From NCBI RefSeq assembly GCF_030295325.1, contig NZ_AP027060.1:1-64000 (forward strand): 64,000 nucleotides of DNA, in the 5' to 3' direction. The first letter of the stretch is position 1. Every line of letters begins with the position of its first letter. The translations under genes were made by a program, and so were the position numbers. The DNA comes from Haliovirga abyssi. GTDB taxonomy: Bacteria > Fusobacteriota > Fusobacteriia > Fusobacteriales > Haliovirgaceae. This document shows positions 9,201-24,200 of the stretch, one piece after another. Under the pieces are notes generated by a model. It was given only the letters and a program-made list of their open reading frames with translations, made no database searches and was not told the origin of the DNA.

Positions 9201-12200
9201 AAACAGGATGGGTAACACCAGAAGATGGGATGTTAGCGTTAGACAAAAATAGTGATAATAAAATAACAAGCGGTGATGAACTGTTTGGAGACCAAACATA
9301 TTTAAAAAATGGGAAAAAAGCAGATAGTGGATTTGAAGCATTAAGTGAATATGATAGTAATGCAGATGGGAAAATAGATAAAAATGATGAAGTATATAGT
9401 GATTTAAGAGTATGGCAAGATATAAATCAAGATGGAGTATCCCAAGCAAATGAATTAAAAACAATGGAAGAATTAGGGATAAAGTCATTAAATTTATCAT
9501 CAACAAAATTAAGCGAAGAAAAAGACAATGGGAATATATTATCAAGTTTAGGGAGTTATACAAAGACAAATGGAATAAGTTATGAGATGAGTGAGTATTT
9601 ATTAAAGAGGAATCCAATAGATAGAAGAGAACGAATAACAGAATTAAAAGAAGATATAAAAGGGCTAGTAAATGTAGAAGCAACAGGAAATATGGATTCA
9701 TTATTGCAAGCTATAACAGAGGATAAAACAGGAGAATTGGAATATTGGACAAAAGTATTTGAAAGAGAAAAAGACCCAATAGTAAGAAGAGATTTAGTAG
9801 AAAGTGAATTTATTTATCAATGGGCAGGAGTAAGTAAAGTAGAAGAAGATAGTAGAGGAAAGTATATAGATGCAAGACAATTAATGGTATTGGAGAAATT
9901 TTTAGGGGAAGAGTGGACAGATAACAAAGGGAAAAAGAATCCAGATAAATATTCAGCAGAATTATTAAAAGATGCGTATAGAGTATTAAAAGAGCGAATA
10001 TATTCAGAGATGTTAAGCAAAACCCATTTAGTAAAATATATAGATATGGCAACATTGGAGATAACAGGAGATAAAGTAACAATAAATACAGATGAGTTAA
10101 AAAGTGCAATAGATAAAGAATTAAAAGATGATACAACTTATGGAAGAGAATTATTAAAAGATATGTTGAGTTATTTTATCTATAATGGATATGATAAATA
10201 TATGGATTATAAAGGATTTACAAGCTATTTTGCAAATCAAAATGAAGATTTAGAATGGTTAGTAAATTCAGTAGAGATGAATCCAATAGAGGGAGATAAA
10301 GCTTTTGGAAATTTCTTAAAAAATCAAAAGAAAGAAGATGGGAATAGTGTAGGATATTCATCAGAGATAGTAGATTATTTAATAGGAAAAATGAAAAAAG
10401 AGGATTTTTTTGATTTGAGTTATAATGAGAGATTAAGATTAATAGAGTTAAATAAAGAGATATATTCAAAGGATGAGTATGAAGTATTATATAGATTGAT
10501 AAAAAGAGGGATATCGTGTAATGATAATTTATCAGGAACAGCAGTAGCAGATGCTATAAAAGGTGGAAGAGGTAATGATACTATAGCTGGGAATGGTGGA
10601 GATGATTATATTTATGGGAATGAAGGTAGTGATAATTTATCAGGTGGAGAAGGGAAAGATTATATAAAAGGTGGAACAGGTAACGATACATTATATGGAA
10701 ATAATGATGATGACAGGTTATATGGCGGAGCAGGAAATGACCATATAGAAGGTGGACAAGGCAATGATATATTAGAAGGTGGATTAGGAGATGATTATTT
10801 AGAAGGTGGAGCAAATAATGATACATATGTTTATAGTAAAAATTCTGGAAACGATACTATAAATGATTATGATAATATAGAAAAATTTATAACAACAGAT
10901 GAAGCAGGAAATGAGATAACAATAGCAAATGAAAAACATGATATAGTGGAAATGAAAGATATATTATCAACAGAAGTAAAATTGGAATTAGATAAAGAAA
11001 ATTTACTGATAAAAGTATTAGATGAAGAAGGAAAAGTATCTTCAACATTAAAAATAGAAAAATATTTTAAAGATGGAGAATATAGAAAAATAGAACTACA
11101 CTTTGCAGATGAAAAGGTGTGGGATTTTGATATGGTCAAAAATATAATGAATATAACAGAGATAACTCAAGCAAGCGATATGGAAAATATAGATAGTAAT
11201 TCTAATATAATATTAAGTAGATTAGATTCTAATACAGTAGATGTATCAAATTCTAGTGCGGATAAATTAATAGTTGGAGGATTAGGAGATGATACATTGA
11301 CAGGAGGATCAGGAGATGACTATCTTGATGGAAAAGATGGGAATGATATATTAGATGGAGGAGCAGGAGATGATATATTAGAAGGATTTTATGGAGATGA
11401 CACATATATATTCGGTAAAAATTATGGGACAGATACAATAATAGAGGATTTTGGAAATGATACAATAAAATTAAAAGATGCTTTGCCAGAAGATGTGGAA
11501 TTTATAAGAAAAAGTGTATCAGATAAAAATTTATATATAAAAATAAAAAATCATAGTGGAGATTTGATAATAAAAGATTATTTTGATAATTCAAAAATAA
11601 AAATAGAAAAAATAGAGTTTAAAGATGAAAGCAGTTGGGATAGATTAGCAATAATGGATAGAGATGTAATATATGAAGGAGAAGTGGGACAAGGAAATAA
11701 ATTTGTAATTGGAGATTATAATTATGGAGCAATAGATCTTACTTTTGATGGATTGGTAGATACAACAAATGAACATCATAAATATATAATAAATGGTAAA
11801 GAAAAGGATGATACTTTATCAGGAGGAGTAAAAGAAGACACTATATATGGAAATAGAGGGGATGATTATATATATGGTGGAGATAAAGATGATAAGATAT
11901 ATGGCGGAGAAGGGAATGATAAACTATATGGAGATACAAGGTCAGAGGTAGAGGAATATAATTATAGAGATAGTGTAGAAAAAGTAGAAAAACCAATATT
12001 TGAAGATCTTGAATATTTAATGGAACCAACAAGATCGAGTGGAAGTGACTATATAGAGGGTGGAACAGGAGATGACTATATAGAAGGTGGAAGAAATAAT
12101 GATATATTAAAAGGTGATGAAGGTAATGACACTATTTGGGGAGATGGATACGTTAATGTAGTAAGAGAGATGTCTGTATTAAAAAGATACCATGAAGGGG

Positions 12201-15200
12201 ATGATACTTTATATGGAGGATCAGGAGATGATTATATAGAAGGGCAAAAAGGAAATGATAAACTATATGGAGGATCAGGAGATGATACATTAATAGCAGA
12301 TGGAAATGATGAAGAGTATGGAATGATGGGAGATACTACATATATACCACATGGAGGAAGAGATATCTTAGAAGGTGGAACAGGTAATGATAGATTAGAA
12401 GGTGGAATATGGGGAGATAGTTATGTATTTTCAAAAGGAGATAATCAAGATGAAATATTTGATTTGCAAGGAAGAGATCAAATAGTATTTAAAGATGTGT
12501 TATCAAATGAAATAAAAGTAACAAGAAATTTTGATGATTTATTAATAATATACAATGAAGATAGAGATAAAATAAGAGTAAAAGATTATTTTTTAAGTAA
12601 AGAAGAATTAACTAAAAGATATAAAGATTCGAATATAGTAGGATGGGAAAAATTTGAACATAAAATAGAAGAAATAATTTTTGCTAATGGCGAAAAATGG
12701 AACGAAGAAGATATATTAAAAAGTTTTGCAATAGTAGGGACAGATGCAGCAGATGAGTTAAATGGAACAGAAAGAGAAGAGGTAATATTTGGAAGAGCAG
12801 GAGATGACACAATAGATGGTAAATTAGGGAATGATTTAATCTATGGAGAAGAAGGAGCAGATAAAATATATGGTGGTTCAGGAAATGATCATATCTATGG
12901 GGATTCTGGAGATGATTATATAGATGGTGGTTATGGAAATGACATAATAAAAGGAGATATAGGAAACGATAAGTTAAAAGGAAATGAAGGAGATGACACT
13001 ATATATGGAGGAGATGGAAATGATAAAATATATGGTGGCTATGGAAATGATACATTAGATGGTGGAGAAGGCAATGACTTTATTTATACAGAAAAAGGGA
13101 ATAATATATTAACTGGAGGATCAGGAGATGATATATTACTTTCTGGAGATGGAAATGATAGTTTAGATGGAGGAGATGGAAATGATAAACTTACATCTAA
13201 TGAAGGAAATGATGAATTAACCGGAGGATCAGGGGATGATATTCTTGATTCTGGTACAGGAAATGATAAATTAACTGGTGGAACTGGGAATGATACACTT
13301 AAAGCAGGTTCAGGAAATGATAAATTATATGGAAATTCAGGAGATGATATATTAGATGGCGGAGCAGGAAATGATATATTAATATCAGATGATAAAAATG
13401 ATAGTGGAAATGATATATTAATAGGTGGTTCAGGAGATGATGTATTAAAAAGTAATGCTGGGAATGATATATTAGATGGAGGCTCTGGAGAAGATTTATT
13501 AGATGGAGATTCAGGAGATGACATTTATAAATTTGGTAAAGATTATGGAAATGATACTATCTATGAATATACAGGTACAGATTTAATAGTAATGGGAGAA
13601 GGAGTAACCAAAAAAGATTTATTGATAAAATTTAAAGCATATGATCTGAAAATATATATAAAAAATACAGATGATAGTTTAACAATAAAAGATTATTTTA
13701 GAGCAGATAAATATGCAGTGGAAAAGATGATATTTGCTAATGGAGAAGAGCTGAATTTAAAAGAATTAACAGATGCTTGGATAATAAAAGGAACAGAAGG
13801 TGATGATACACTATATGGTACAAATGGAGACGATTTAATTTTTGGATTAGGTGGAAATGATACTATATATGGTTTAGCAGGTGATGATACATTAAATGGT
13901 GGCACAGGTGATGATTATTTAAACGGTGGATTAGGTAATGATTATTTAGATGGAGAAACAGGAAATGATATATTAGATGGTGGAATAGGTGATGATGAAT
14001 TACATGGCGGAGCAGGCGATGATACTTATGTTTTTGGGAAAGATTATGAAAAAGATATATTAATAGATAGAACGGATAAATTGAATAGTGAAAGAAAATA
14101 CGATAAAACAATAATAAAATTACAAGATATAACTCCAGAAGAGATAAAATTTATAAAAGATGGAGGTAATCTTAATATAACTGTAAAAGGCAGTAATTCA
14201 AAACTTGAAATAGCTAACTTTTTTGACAAACATAAAAGTGAAATAGATGAGATAAGATTTTCATATGGTTTAGAATTTGAAAATGGATTGGTATGGGATT
14301 TAAATGAGATACAAAATCACCCAATTTATGTTTATGGAAGTGATAAAAAAGATAAATTTAATCCTTATTCTATGGATAAGAAATCATTAAGAATAGGAAG
14401 AAGTTATAGTGATTACAAATATTATATTGATGGATATGGAGAAAAAGATTATTTATCTGGTGGAATAAAAGGAGATACAATTTTAGGTGGAGAAGATGCA
14501 GATAGATTAGAAGGACAAGCAGGAGATGACTATATAGATGGAGGAAGTGGAGATGATCTGTTATCTGGAGGAGCTGGAGACGATACTTTAGTAGGTTATA
14601 CAGGAGATGATAATCTTTATGGTGGTTCAGGGAATGATTTACTAAAAGGAGATGTTGGTGAAGATTTTTTATTTGGAGGAAATGGAGAAGATGAACTACA
14701 TGGTGGAGATGAGAATGATACAGTTATAGGTGGAAGGGGTAATGATAAATTATATGGAGATAGTGGTGATGATTTATTAAAAGGTGGATCAGGTAACGAT
14801 ATATTAGAAGGTAGTAAAGGAAATGATATATTAATGGGAAATTTTGGAGATGATATCATAGATGGAGGAGCAGGAGATGATATTATTTATGGAAATGAGG
14901 GAGACGATAAGTTTATATTTGGCAGAGGTTATGGTAAAGATACTGTGTATGAAGAAGGTTGGGGTTTTGATAAAATAATATTATCAGACGATATAACAAA
15001 AGATGATATAAAATTATCTAAATCAGGGTATGACGTAATACTAAGTATAAAAAATGGTGAGGATGAGATAAAGGATAGTTTAACAATAAAAGATTATTTT
15101 AAAAGTAACTATAATAAAATAGAAAAAATAATTTTTGCAACAGGAGAAGAATGGGATACTTATGATATTACAGAACAATTAAAAATAGTTGGGACAGAAA

Positions 15201-18200
15201 ATGCAGATGAAATAACAGGAACAGAAGTTGAAGACTTAATATTAAGTCTTGATGGAGATGATAAAGTAAGTGGAGGAAAAGGAAACGATGCTATAAAAGG
15301 TGGTACAGGAAATGATATATTACATGGAGATGAAGGTGATGATCAATTATTAGGAGAATCAGGAAGTGATGAATTATATGGAGATAGTGGAAATGATCAA
15401 ATTGAAGCAGGTACAGGAAATGATATTTTAAAAGGTGGCACAGGTAATGATAGTCTATCTGGTGGAGCAGGAAATGATAGAATATATGGAGAAGAAGGTA
15501 ATGATTATATACAAGGTGGACTAGGTAATGATTATATAGAAGGTGGAGCAGGAAATGATACAATAAAAGATACTTTGGGAACAGATAAAATATATGGAAA
15601 TGCAGGGAATGATACGATATTTGCAGGGGAAGATAATGATGAAGTACATGGTGGTACAGGCAATGATAGTATAAGAGGAGATGGAGGTTCAGATAAAATA
15701 TATGGCGAATCAGGTTATGACAATATTTCTGGTGGATTAGGGAATGACTATATAGATGGTGGAAGTGAAAATGATACAATAATGGGCGAATCAGGTTCAG
15801 ATGAATTACATGGAAATACTGGAAATGACTCTATAATTGGTGGCACAGGAAATGATAAGCTATATGGCGAATCAGGCTATGACAATATTTCAGGTGGTGC
15901 AGGAGATGATGAAATATATGGTGGCACAGGAAATGATTCTATAAGTGGTGGTTTTGGTTCAGATAAATTATACGGAGATGAAGGTAATGACCGTATATAT
16001 GGTGGATTGGGAGATGACGAATTACATGGTGGGATTGGTAATGATTATTTAGTAAGTATAGGAATGACAACAACTAAAGATGGTGAACCAATGGAAATTG
16101 CAGCAGCGGATAAACTATACGGAGATGAAGGAAATGATACTTTAATAACAAATAAAGGCGATGACAAGTTATATGGAGGTTCTGGAAATGATATATTAAA
16201 ATCAGGAGAAGGACATGATATATTAGATGGTGGAGCAGGAGACGACTATCTTGAAGGTGGAATAGGTGATGACCAATATATATTTGGCAAAGGTTATGGT
16301 AAAGATGTAATAAATAATTATGATAGTAGAGTTGATGGATTAGATAAAATTATTTTTAAAGAAGAAATTTTACCAAGTGATTTAAGAGCAAGAAGAGATG
16401 TTTATGATTTAGTAATTAGTATTGTTGACACAGCAGATACCATAACAATAAAAAATTATTTCAAAGATAAATTATATGAAGTAGAAAAATTTGTATTTGC
16501 TAATGGAGTAGAATGGGAAAGAAAAGATATAGATGAAAGATTAGGTTTAATTTTAGGAACAGAAAATGATGATACTCTTATCGGGACAGAAAGTGATGAA
16601 TTTATAACAGGGTATGCTGGTAATGATATGGTAAAAGCAGGAGCAGGAAAAGATATAGTAGAGTCAGGAGCAGGAGATGATACTATTTATGGTGGTTCTG
16701 GAGATGATATTTTAAAAGGTGGAGCAGATAATGATACTATTTATGGTGAAGATGGGGTAGATACTATTTATGGTGGTTCTGGAAGTGATATCTTAAAAGG
16801 AGATTCAGGGAATGATATTATCTATGGCGAAAATGAAGATGATAAAATATATGGTGGCATAGGAGATGACACTCTAAAAGGTGGAGCAGGAAATGATATT
16901 ATCTATGGAAATGAAGGAGTAGATATTATTTATGGCGAATCAGGAAATGATATAATAGAAGGGAATGAAGGTAACGATAAACTATATGGAAATGAAGGAA
17001 ATGATGTTCTAAAAGGTGGCATAGGAGATGACTATTTAGAAGCAGGAAGTGGTAAAGATGAATTGTATGGAAATGAAGGAAATGATGTATTAAGAGGAAA
17101 TTGGAATAATGATAGATTGTATGGTGGTACAGGAAATGATAATTTATCTGGTGGGTACCAATTATTTGGAGAAGAAGGAGATGATTATTTAGCCTCTGGA
17201 AATGTATTAGATGGTGGAATAGGAAATGATACATTGAAAAACGGAAATGAAATGTATGGAAGAGCAGGAAATGATAAACTATATGGAAACTATGGAGCTA
17301 ATATAATGGAAGGTGGCACAGGAGATGATTATCTTGATGGGAATTATGGTGATGATCTTTTAAATGGTGGTACAGGAAATGATATCTTAAAAGGGAATTA
17401 TGGTGATGATAGATATGTATTCAGAAGAAATTTTGGAGAAGATACAATATATGAAGTAAGTGGAACTGACAAAATAGTATTTGAAGATGGCATATTATCG
17501 GAAGAGATAGAGTTGACAAATGAGGAATTTAATTTAATAATAAAATTAAAAAATAGCGAAAATAAAATTAAAGTAGTAAATTATTTTAAAAATGAAGGAA
17601 GCGGAATAGAAAATATAGTATTTGAAGAAGACGGAACAATTTGGAAAAAAGATAAAATAAATTCAAACGTTATATTTACTCCGCTAGAGGGAGATAATGG
17701 AATAAATAATCTAAATGGTATTGGAAATATAAAAGGATATGGTGGAGAAGACAATATATACGGAAGTGTAATAGATGATATAATAGATGGCGGAGAAGGG
17801 AATGACCATCTTGATGGACAATTAGGAAATGATACATATATTTTTGGTAAAGGATATGGAATTGATGAGATAGCATTAAATGGAAAAGATAAAATAAAAT
17901 TTTTAGATAATGTATCAGAAGATGAAGTTAAAATAATTAAAAAAGGTAATGATTTTGTTATAAAAATAACATCTTCTCCTGATAGGATAATAATAAAAAA
18001 TAGTAATTTAAATAGTTTGCTAAATTCATTAAGTTTAGAATTTAGTAATGGAACTGTGTGGGATAGAGAAAAATTAAATTTTATTTTAAACAAACCAGAA
18101 ATAATGCAAATAGAAGAAGACAAAATAATAGGTACAAATTCAAAAGATAAGTTAGAAAGTACAGTTAATAATGAAAGTTTAATAGGTAAAGATGGTAGCG

Positions 18201-21200
18201 ATACTTATATATTTAAGAAAAACTTCGGAGAAGATATAATTTATGAGAGTAATAATAGTAGAGATATAAATGTTGTACGATTTTTAGATGGGATAGAAAA
18301 AGAGGATATAGAAGTAAATATAGATGAAAATGATTTAATAATAAGAGAAAAAAATAGTGATAATTCCATAAGAGTGAAAGATTATTTTAATGGAACAAAA
18401 AAAATAAGTAAATTAGTTTTTTCAGATATGAAGGAGAAAAATTTAGAAGATTATATTTCATACATAAGAGGAAACAGTATAGAGAAAAATTTAGTAGGAA
18501 GTTCATTAGATGAAGTAATAACAGGTGGAGAAAGAAATGACATTTTAGATGGAAAAGATGGAAATGATTTATTAAAAGGTGGATATGGAAGTGATACCTA
18601 TGTTTTTGGAAGAGGTTATGGACATGACACTATTTATGATACTCCTTCATATTATTGGAGACCAAATAATAATAACGTAATAAAAATGACAGGAGTAATG
18701 TCGGATGATATAAGATTTGCGAAAAATGGGAATGATTTAAGAATAGAAATAATAAGCACAAGAGAAGTTCTAACAGTAAAAAATGTAATAAGCAACAACT
18801 ATATTAACAGAATAGAATTTGGGGATAGTGTTTTAGAAGGTAATAATATATTAGCAAAATTAAATGAATCATACAATATAATAGGTACAAATAAAAGTGA
18901 AACTATATATGGTTCTAATGGGAAAAATATAATAGATGGACAAGGCGGAAATGATAAATTAGTGGGAAATAGCGGAAATGATGTATATATTTTTGGAGAA
19001 AATTCTGGACATGACACTATAATTTCCCCTAAAAAAAATGATATAGTTTTACTTAAAGAAACATTAAAACCAGAAAATATGAGCTATACAAGAAAAGGAA
19101 ATGATTTAAAAATAAATATAAAAGATAATTTAGATGATTCGTTAATTATAAAAAATTATTTTGCAAATGATAATTATCAATCTGCAATTAAATTTGCAGA
19201 TGATACAATTATAACTTTAAAAGAATTAGAAAAATTAGATTATGCAGTAATTGGTACAGATAAAGATGAAACTTTAATAGGGGTAGGAAATGATACTTTA
19301 ATAGGTAAAAATGGTGATGATATATTATTAGGACAAATTGGAAATGATGTATTAGAAGGAGACAAAGGAAATGATGTATTGTATGGAGAAGCAGGAGATG
19401 ATACATATATTTACAGAAAAGGAGATAATTTAGATATAATAAAAGAAAATAATGGAGCAGACATACTAAGACTGGAAGATATAAATTCAGAAGAATTAAA
19501 TTATAAAAGAGCAAATAATAATTTAGAAATAACAATAAAAAATAGTTTAGATAAGATAATAATAGAAAATTATTTTGCAAATGATAAATACAAAGTAGAA
19601 AAAGTAGTTTGTTTAGATAAAGAGTTTAATTTAGAAGAGAGATTAAAAGAAGGAATAGAAGTAATAGGAAGTAACGGAATAGATAATTTATATGGATATT
19701 TGGGAGATGACAAATTTGTATTGGACAAAGGAAATGATGTAGCATATGGATACGCAGGAGATGATACATATGTCTATTCAAAAGGAGATGGAGTAGATAC
19801 AATAATAGATAATGCAGGAGAATTAGATAAAATAGTATTAAAAGATTTAAATAAAGATGAAGTAGAATTAAAAAGAGTAAAAGCTCAGAAACGTATAAAT
19901 TATTGGAATACAATCTATACAGATGATTTAGAAATAAGAATAAAAGGTAGTAATGAAAAAATAGTGATAAAAGACTATTTTAAAAACAATAACAATAAAA
20001 TAGAAAATTTAGAATTTAGTGATGTAAGCATAAAAACAGAAGAGTTTTTATTAGAAGGAATAAATATAATAGGAGATGAAGGGAATAATGCTTGGCTTTA
20101 TGGTTCTATAGGAACAGATAAAATAGAGGGAAAAGCAGGAAATGATAATTTATATGGAGAAACAGGCGATGATGAGTTATTAGGAAATGAAGGTAATGAT
20201 ATATTATCTGGAGGAACAGGCGATGATAAACTATATGGAAATGAAGGAGATGATAGATTATTAGGGCAAATAGGAGATGATGTATTAGAAGGTGGAGCAG
20301 GAAATGATGTATTAGATGGAAATGAAGGAAATGATACGTTAGTAGGTGGAATAGGAAATGATAATTTATTAGGAGCAGCAGGTTCTGACATATTAGAAGG
20401 AAGTATAGGTGATGATAATCTAGATGGCGGAGCAGGGAATGACACATATGTCTATTCAAAAGGAGATGGAGTAGATACAATAATAGATAATGCAGGAGAA
20501 TTAGATAAAATAGTATTAAAAGATTTAAATAAAGATGAAGTAGAATTAAAAAGAGTAAAAGCTCAGAAACGTATAAATTATTGGAATACAGTCTATACAG
20601 ATGATTTAGAAATAAGAATAAAAGGTAGTAATGAAAAAATAGTGATAAAAGACTATTTTAAAAACAATAACAATAAAATAGAAAATTTAGAATTTAGTGA
20701 TGTAAGCATAAAAACAGAAGAGTTTTTATTAGAAGGAATAAATATAATAGGAGATGAAGGGAATAATGCTTGGCTTTATGGTTCTATAGGAACAGATAAA
20801 ATAGAGGGAAAAGCAGGAAATGATAATTTATATGGAGAAACAGGCGATGATGAGTTATTAGGAAATGAAGGTAATGATATATTATCTGGAGGAGCAGGCG
20901 ATGATAAACTATATGGAAATGAAGGAGATGATAGATTATTAGGGCAAATAGGAGATGATGTATTAGAAGGTGGAGCAGGAAATGATTATTTAGAAGGAAA
21001 TGAAGGGAATGATACGTTAGTAGGTGGAATAGGAAATGATAATTTATTAGGTGGAGCAGGTTCTGACATATTAGAAGGAAGTATAGGTGATGATAATCTA
21101 GATGGCGGAGCAGGGAATGACACATATGTCTATTCAAAAGGAGATGGAAATGATACAATCTACGATATAGAAGGAACGGATAAACTAAAATTAACAGATA

Positions 21201-24200
21201 TAAATCCAGAAGAAATAGAATTAAAAAGACCATTAAATAACTCTAATGACCTAAATATAGTAATAAAAGAAACAAAAGAGATAATAACAATAAAAAATTA
21301 TTTTAATTCTAATAAAATAGAGACTATAGAGTTTAAAAATAATGATATATGGAATGCAGAGACTATAGAAAGTCAAACAACAAAAGTAGATGGGACAGAA
21401 GCTGATGATGTAATATATGGAATATCAGGAAATGATCAGATAACAGGAAAAGCAGGAAATGATTATATAAATGGTGAAACAGGAGATGATGTTCTAATTG
21501 GTGGTATGGGAGATGATATATTAGTTGGAGATAAAGGAAATGATAATTTATCTGGTGAATTAGGAGATGATAATTTATCTGGTGGTACGGGAGATGATAT
21601 ATTAACTGGTGGAGCAGGAAATGATGAATTGTCAGGTGGAGCGGGTTCTAATAAATATATTTATAATATAGGAGATGGAGCAGATAAAATAAAAGTAAAT
21701 GGAAGTAATATAGATTTTAATTTGAGTGGATTAGCTAATGAAAATTGGAACTGGAAAGCAACTCAAGATTGGAATGGTCAACGTTGGGGTGATGGAGGAC
21801 GAGATGCCTTTGATGGATTTGGGAATACATCAATAACTATAAATGGGAAAACTATATCTAATATTAATTTAGGTTCAAAAGATGGTGTTCCTGTTAATCA
21901 TGAAGTTGGGGGTGTGGAATTCAGCTCAAAAGTTCAATACATAAGTGATAATATATTGGAAATAAAATTAAATTCAATAGGAGATTATACTGGAGAAATA
22001 GCAGTAACAACAGGTGGAAATTTAGGTTCAGATGGAAATGAAGAGTATAATACAGGTGTAATAAATCTTGGAGGGACAGAATATACATATGCTCATTCGA
22101 AGGATCGAAGCAGAAATGATCCAAATATATTTTTTCTAATGTTACCGGAAACATTAGGAGAAGAAAATAAAGTGAACTATACAAGAAGCGGAGATAATAT
22201 ATACGGATATTTAAAAGATGGACATTTTCCTTTAAGAATACTTATAATTCCAAGTTTATATGAAGCTAATGAAATAGTAGATTTATTAGAAAAGAATATA
22301 TTTTTTGAATCTAAAAAAGAAATCGGAGATATTTTAGAATTAGGCGAAGGAATAAGCAAAGAAAATTTAAAAATATACAGAAAAGAAAAAGATTTAATTT
22401 TGGATATGCCAACAGAAGGGGATAAAATAACCGTAGAAGGTTGGTATAGTGGAAGGAAGCTAGATAAAATACAATTTAGTGACGGTAGTGAATTATCTTC
22501 TGAAGAATTACACAAACAAGGATTAATCGTAAATGGGACAGAAAATGAGGATGTATTAGAAGGATTATTTGCAGAATCAGATAAATTGAATGGTTTAGGA
22601 GGCAATGATAAATTATATGGAATGTCAGGCGATGACATACTAACAGGTGGCGTAGGAAACGATGCTTTAGAAGGCGGAGCAGGAAATGATACCTATGTAT
22701 ATGCAAAAGGAGATGGGAATGATACTATCTCTGATACCGAAGGAATAGATAAACTAAAATTAACAGATATAAATTCAGAAGAGATAGAATTAAAAAGACC
22801 ATTAAATAATTCTAATGACTTAAAGATAATAATAAAAGAAACAGAAGATATAATAACAATAAAAAATTATTTTAATACTAATAATAAGATAGAAAGTATA
22901 GAATTTGGAAATGACGAGATATGGAATATAGAGACTATAGAAAGTCAAACAACCAAAATATCTGGAACAGCAGGAAATGACACATTATATGGAATATCAG
23001 GAAATGATGATTTGTCAGGAAATGATGGGAATGATACTTTATATGGAGAATCAGGAGATGACACTTTATACGGAAATGCAGGCGATGACATATTAAAAGG
23101 TGACATAGGAAATGATGAATTAATAGGCGGAATAGGCAATGATAAATTATATGGGAATACAGGAGATGACATATTAACAGGTGGGACAGGAAACGATACT
23201 TTAGAAGGTGGAGTAGGAAATGATACATATGTATATGCAAAAGGAGATGGAAATGATACTATCTCTGATACCGAAGGAACAGATAAACTAAAATTAACAG
23301 ATATAAATCCAGAAGAAATAGAATTAAAAAGACCATTAAATAATTCTCTTGATCTAAATATAGTAATGAAAGAAACAGAAGATATAATAACAATAAAAAA
23401 TTATTTTAATACTAATAATAAGATAGAAAGTATAGAATTTGGAAATGACGAGATATGGAATGTAGAGACTATAGAAAGTCAAACAACCAAAATATCTGGA
23501 ACAGAAGGAAATGACACATTATATGGAATATCAGGAAATGATGATTTGTCAGGAAATGATGGGAATGATACTTTATATGGAGAATCAGGTGATGATAAAC
23601 TATACGGAAATGCAGGCGATGATATATTAAAAGGTAACATAGGAAATGATGAATTAATAGGTGGGACAGGAAATGATAAATTATATGGAATGTCAGGAGA
23701 TGACATACTAACAGGTGGCATAGGAAACGATACTTTAGAAGGTGGAGCAGGAAATGACACATATACATATGCAAAAGGAGATGGAAATGACACTATTTCT
23801 GATACAGAAGGAACAGATAAAGTAAAATTAACAGATATAAATCCAGAAGAAATAGAATTAAAAAGACCATTAAATAATTCTCTTGATCTAAATATAGTAA
23901 TGAAAGAAACAGAAGATATAATAACAATAAAAAATTATTTTAATACTAATAATAAGATAGAAAGTATAGAATTTGGAAATGACGAGATATGGAATGTAGA
24001 GACTATAGAAAGTCAAACAACCAAAATATCTGGAACAGAAGGAAATGACACATTATATGGAATATCAGGAAATGATGATTTGTCAGGAAATGATGGGAAT
24101 GATACTTTATATGGAGAATCAGGAGATGATACTTTATACGGAAATGTAGGCGATGACATATTAAAAGGTAACATAGGAAATGATGAATTAATAGGTGGAA

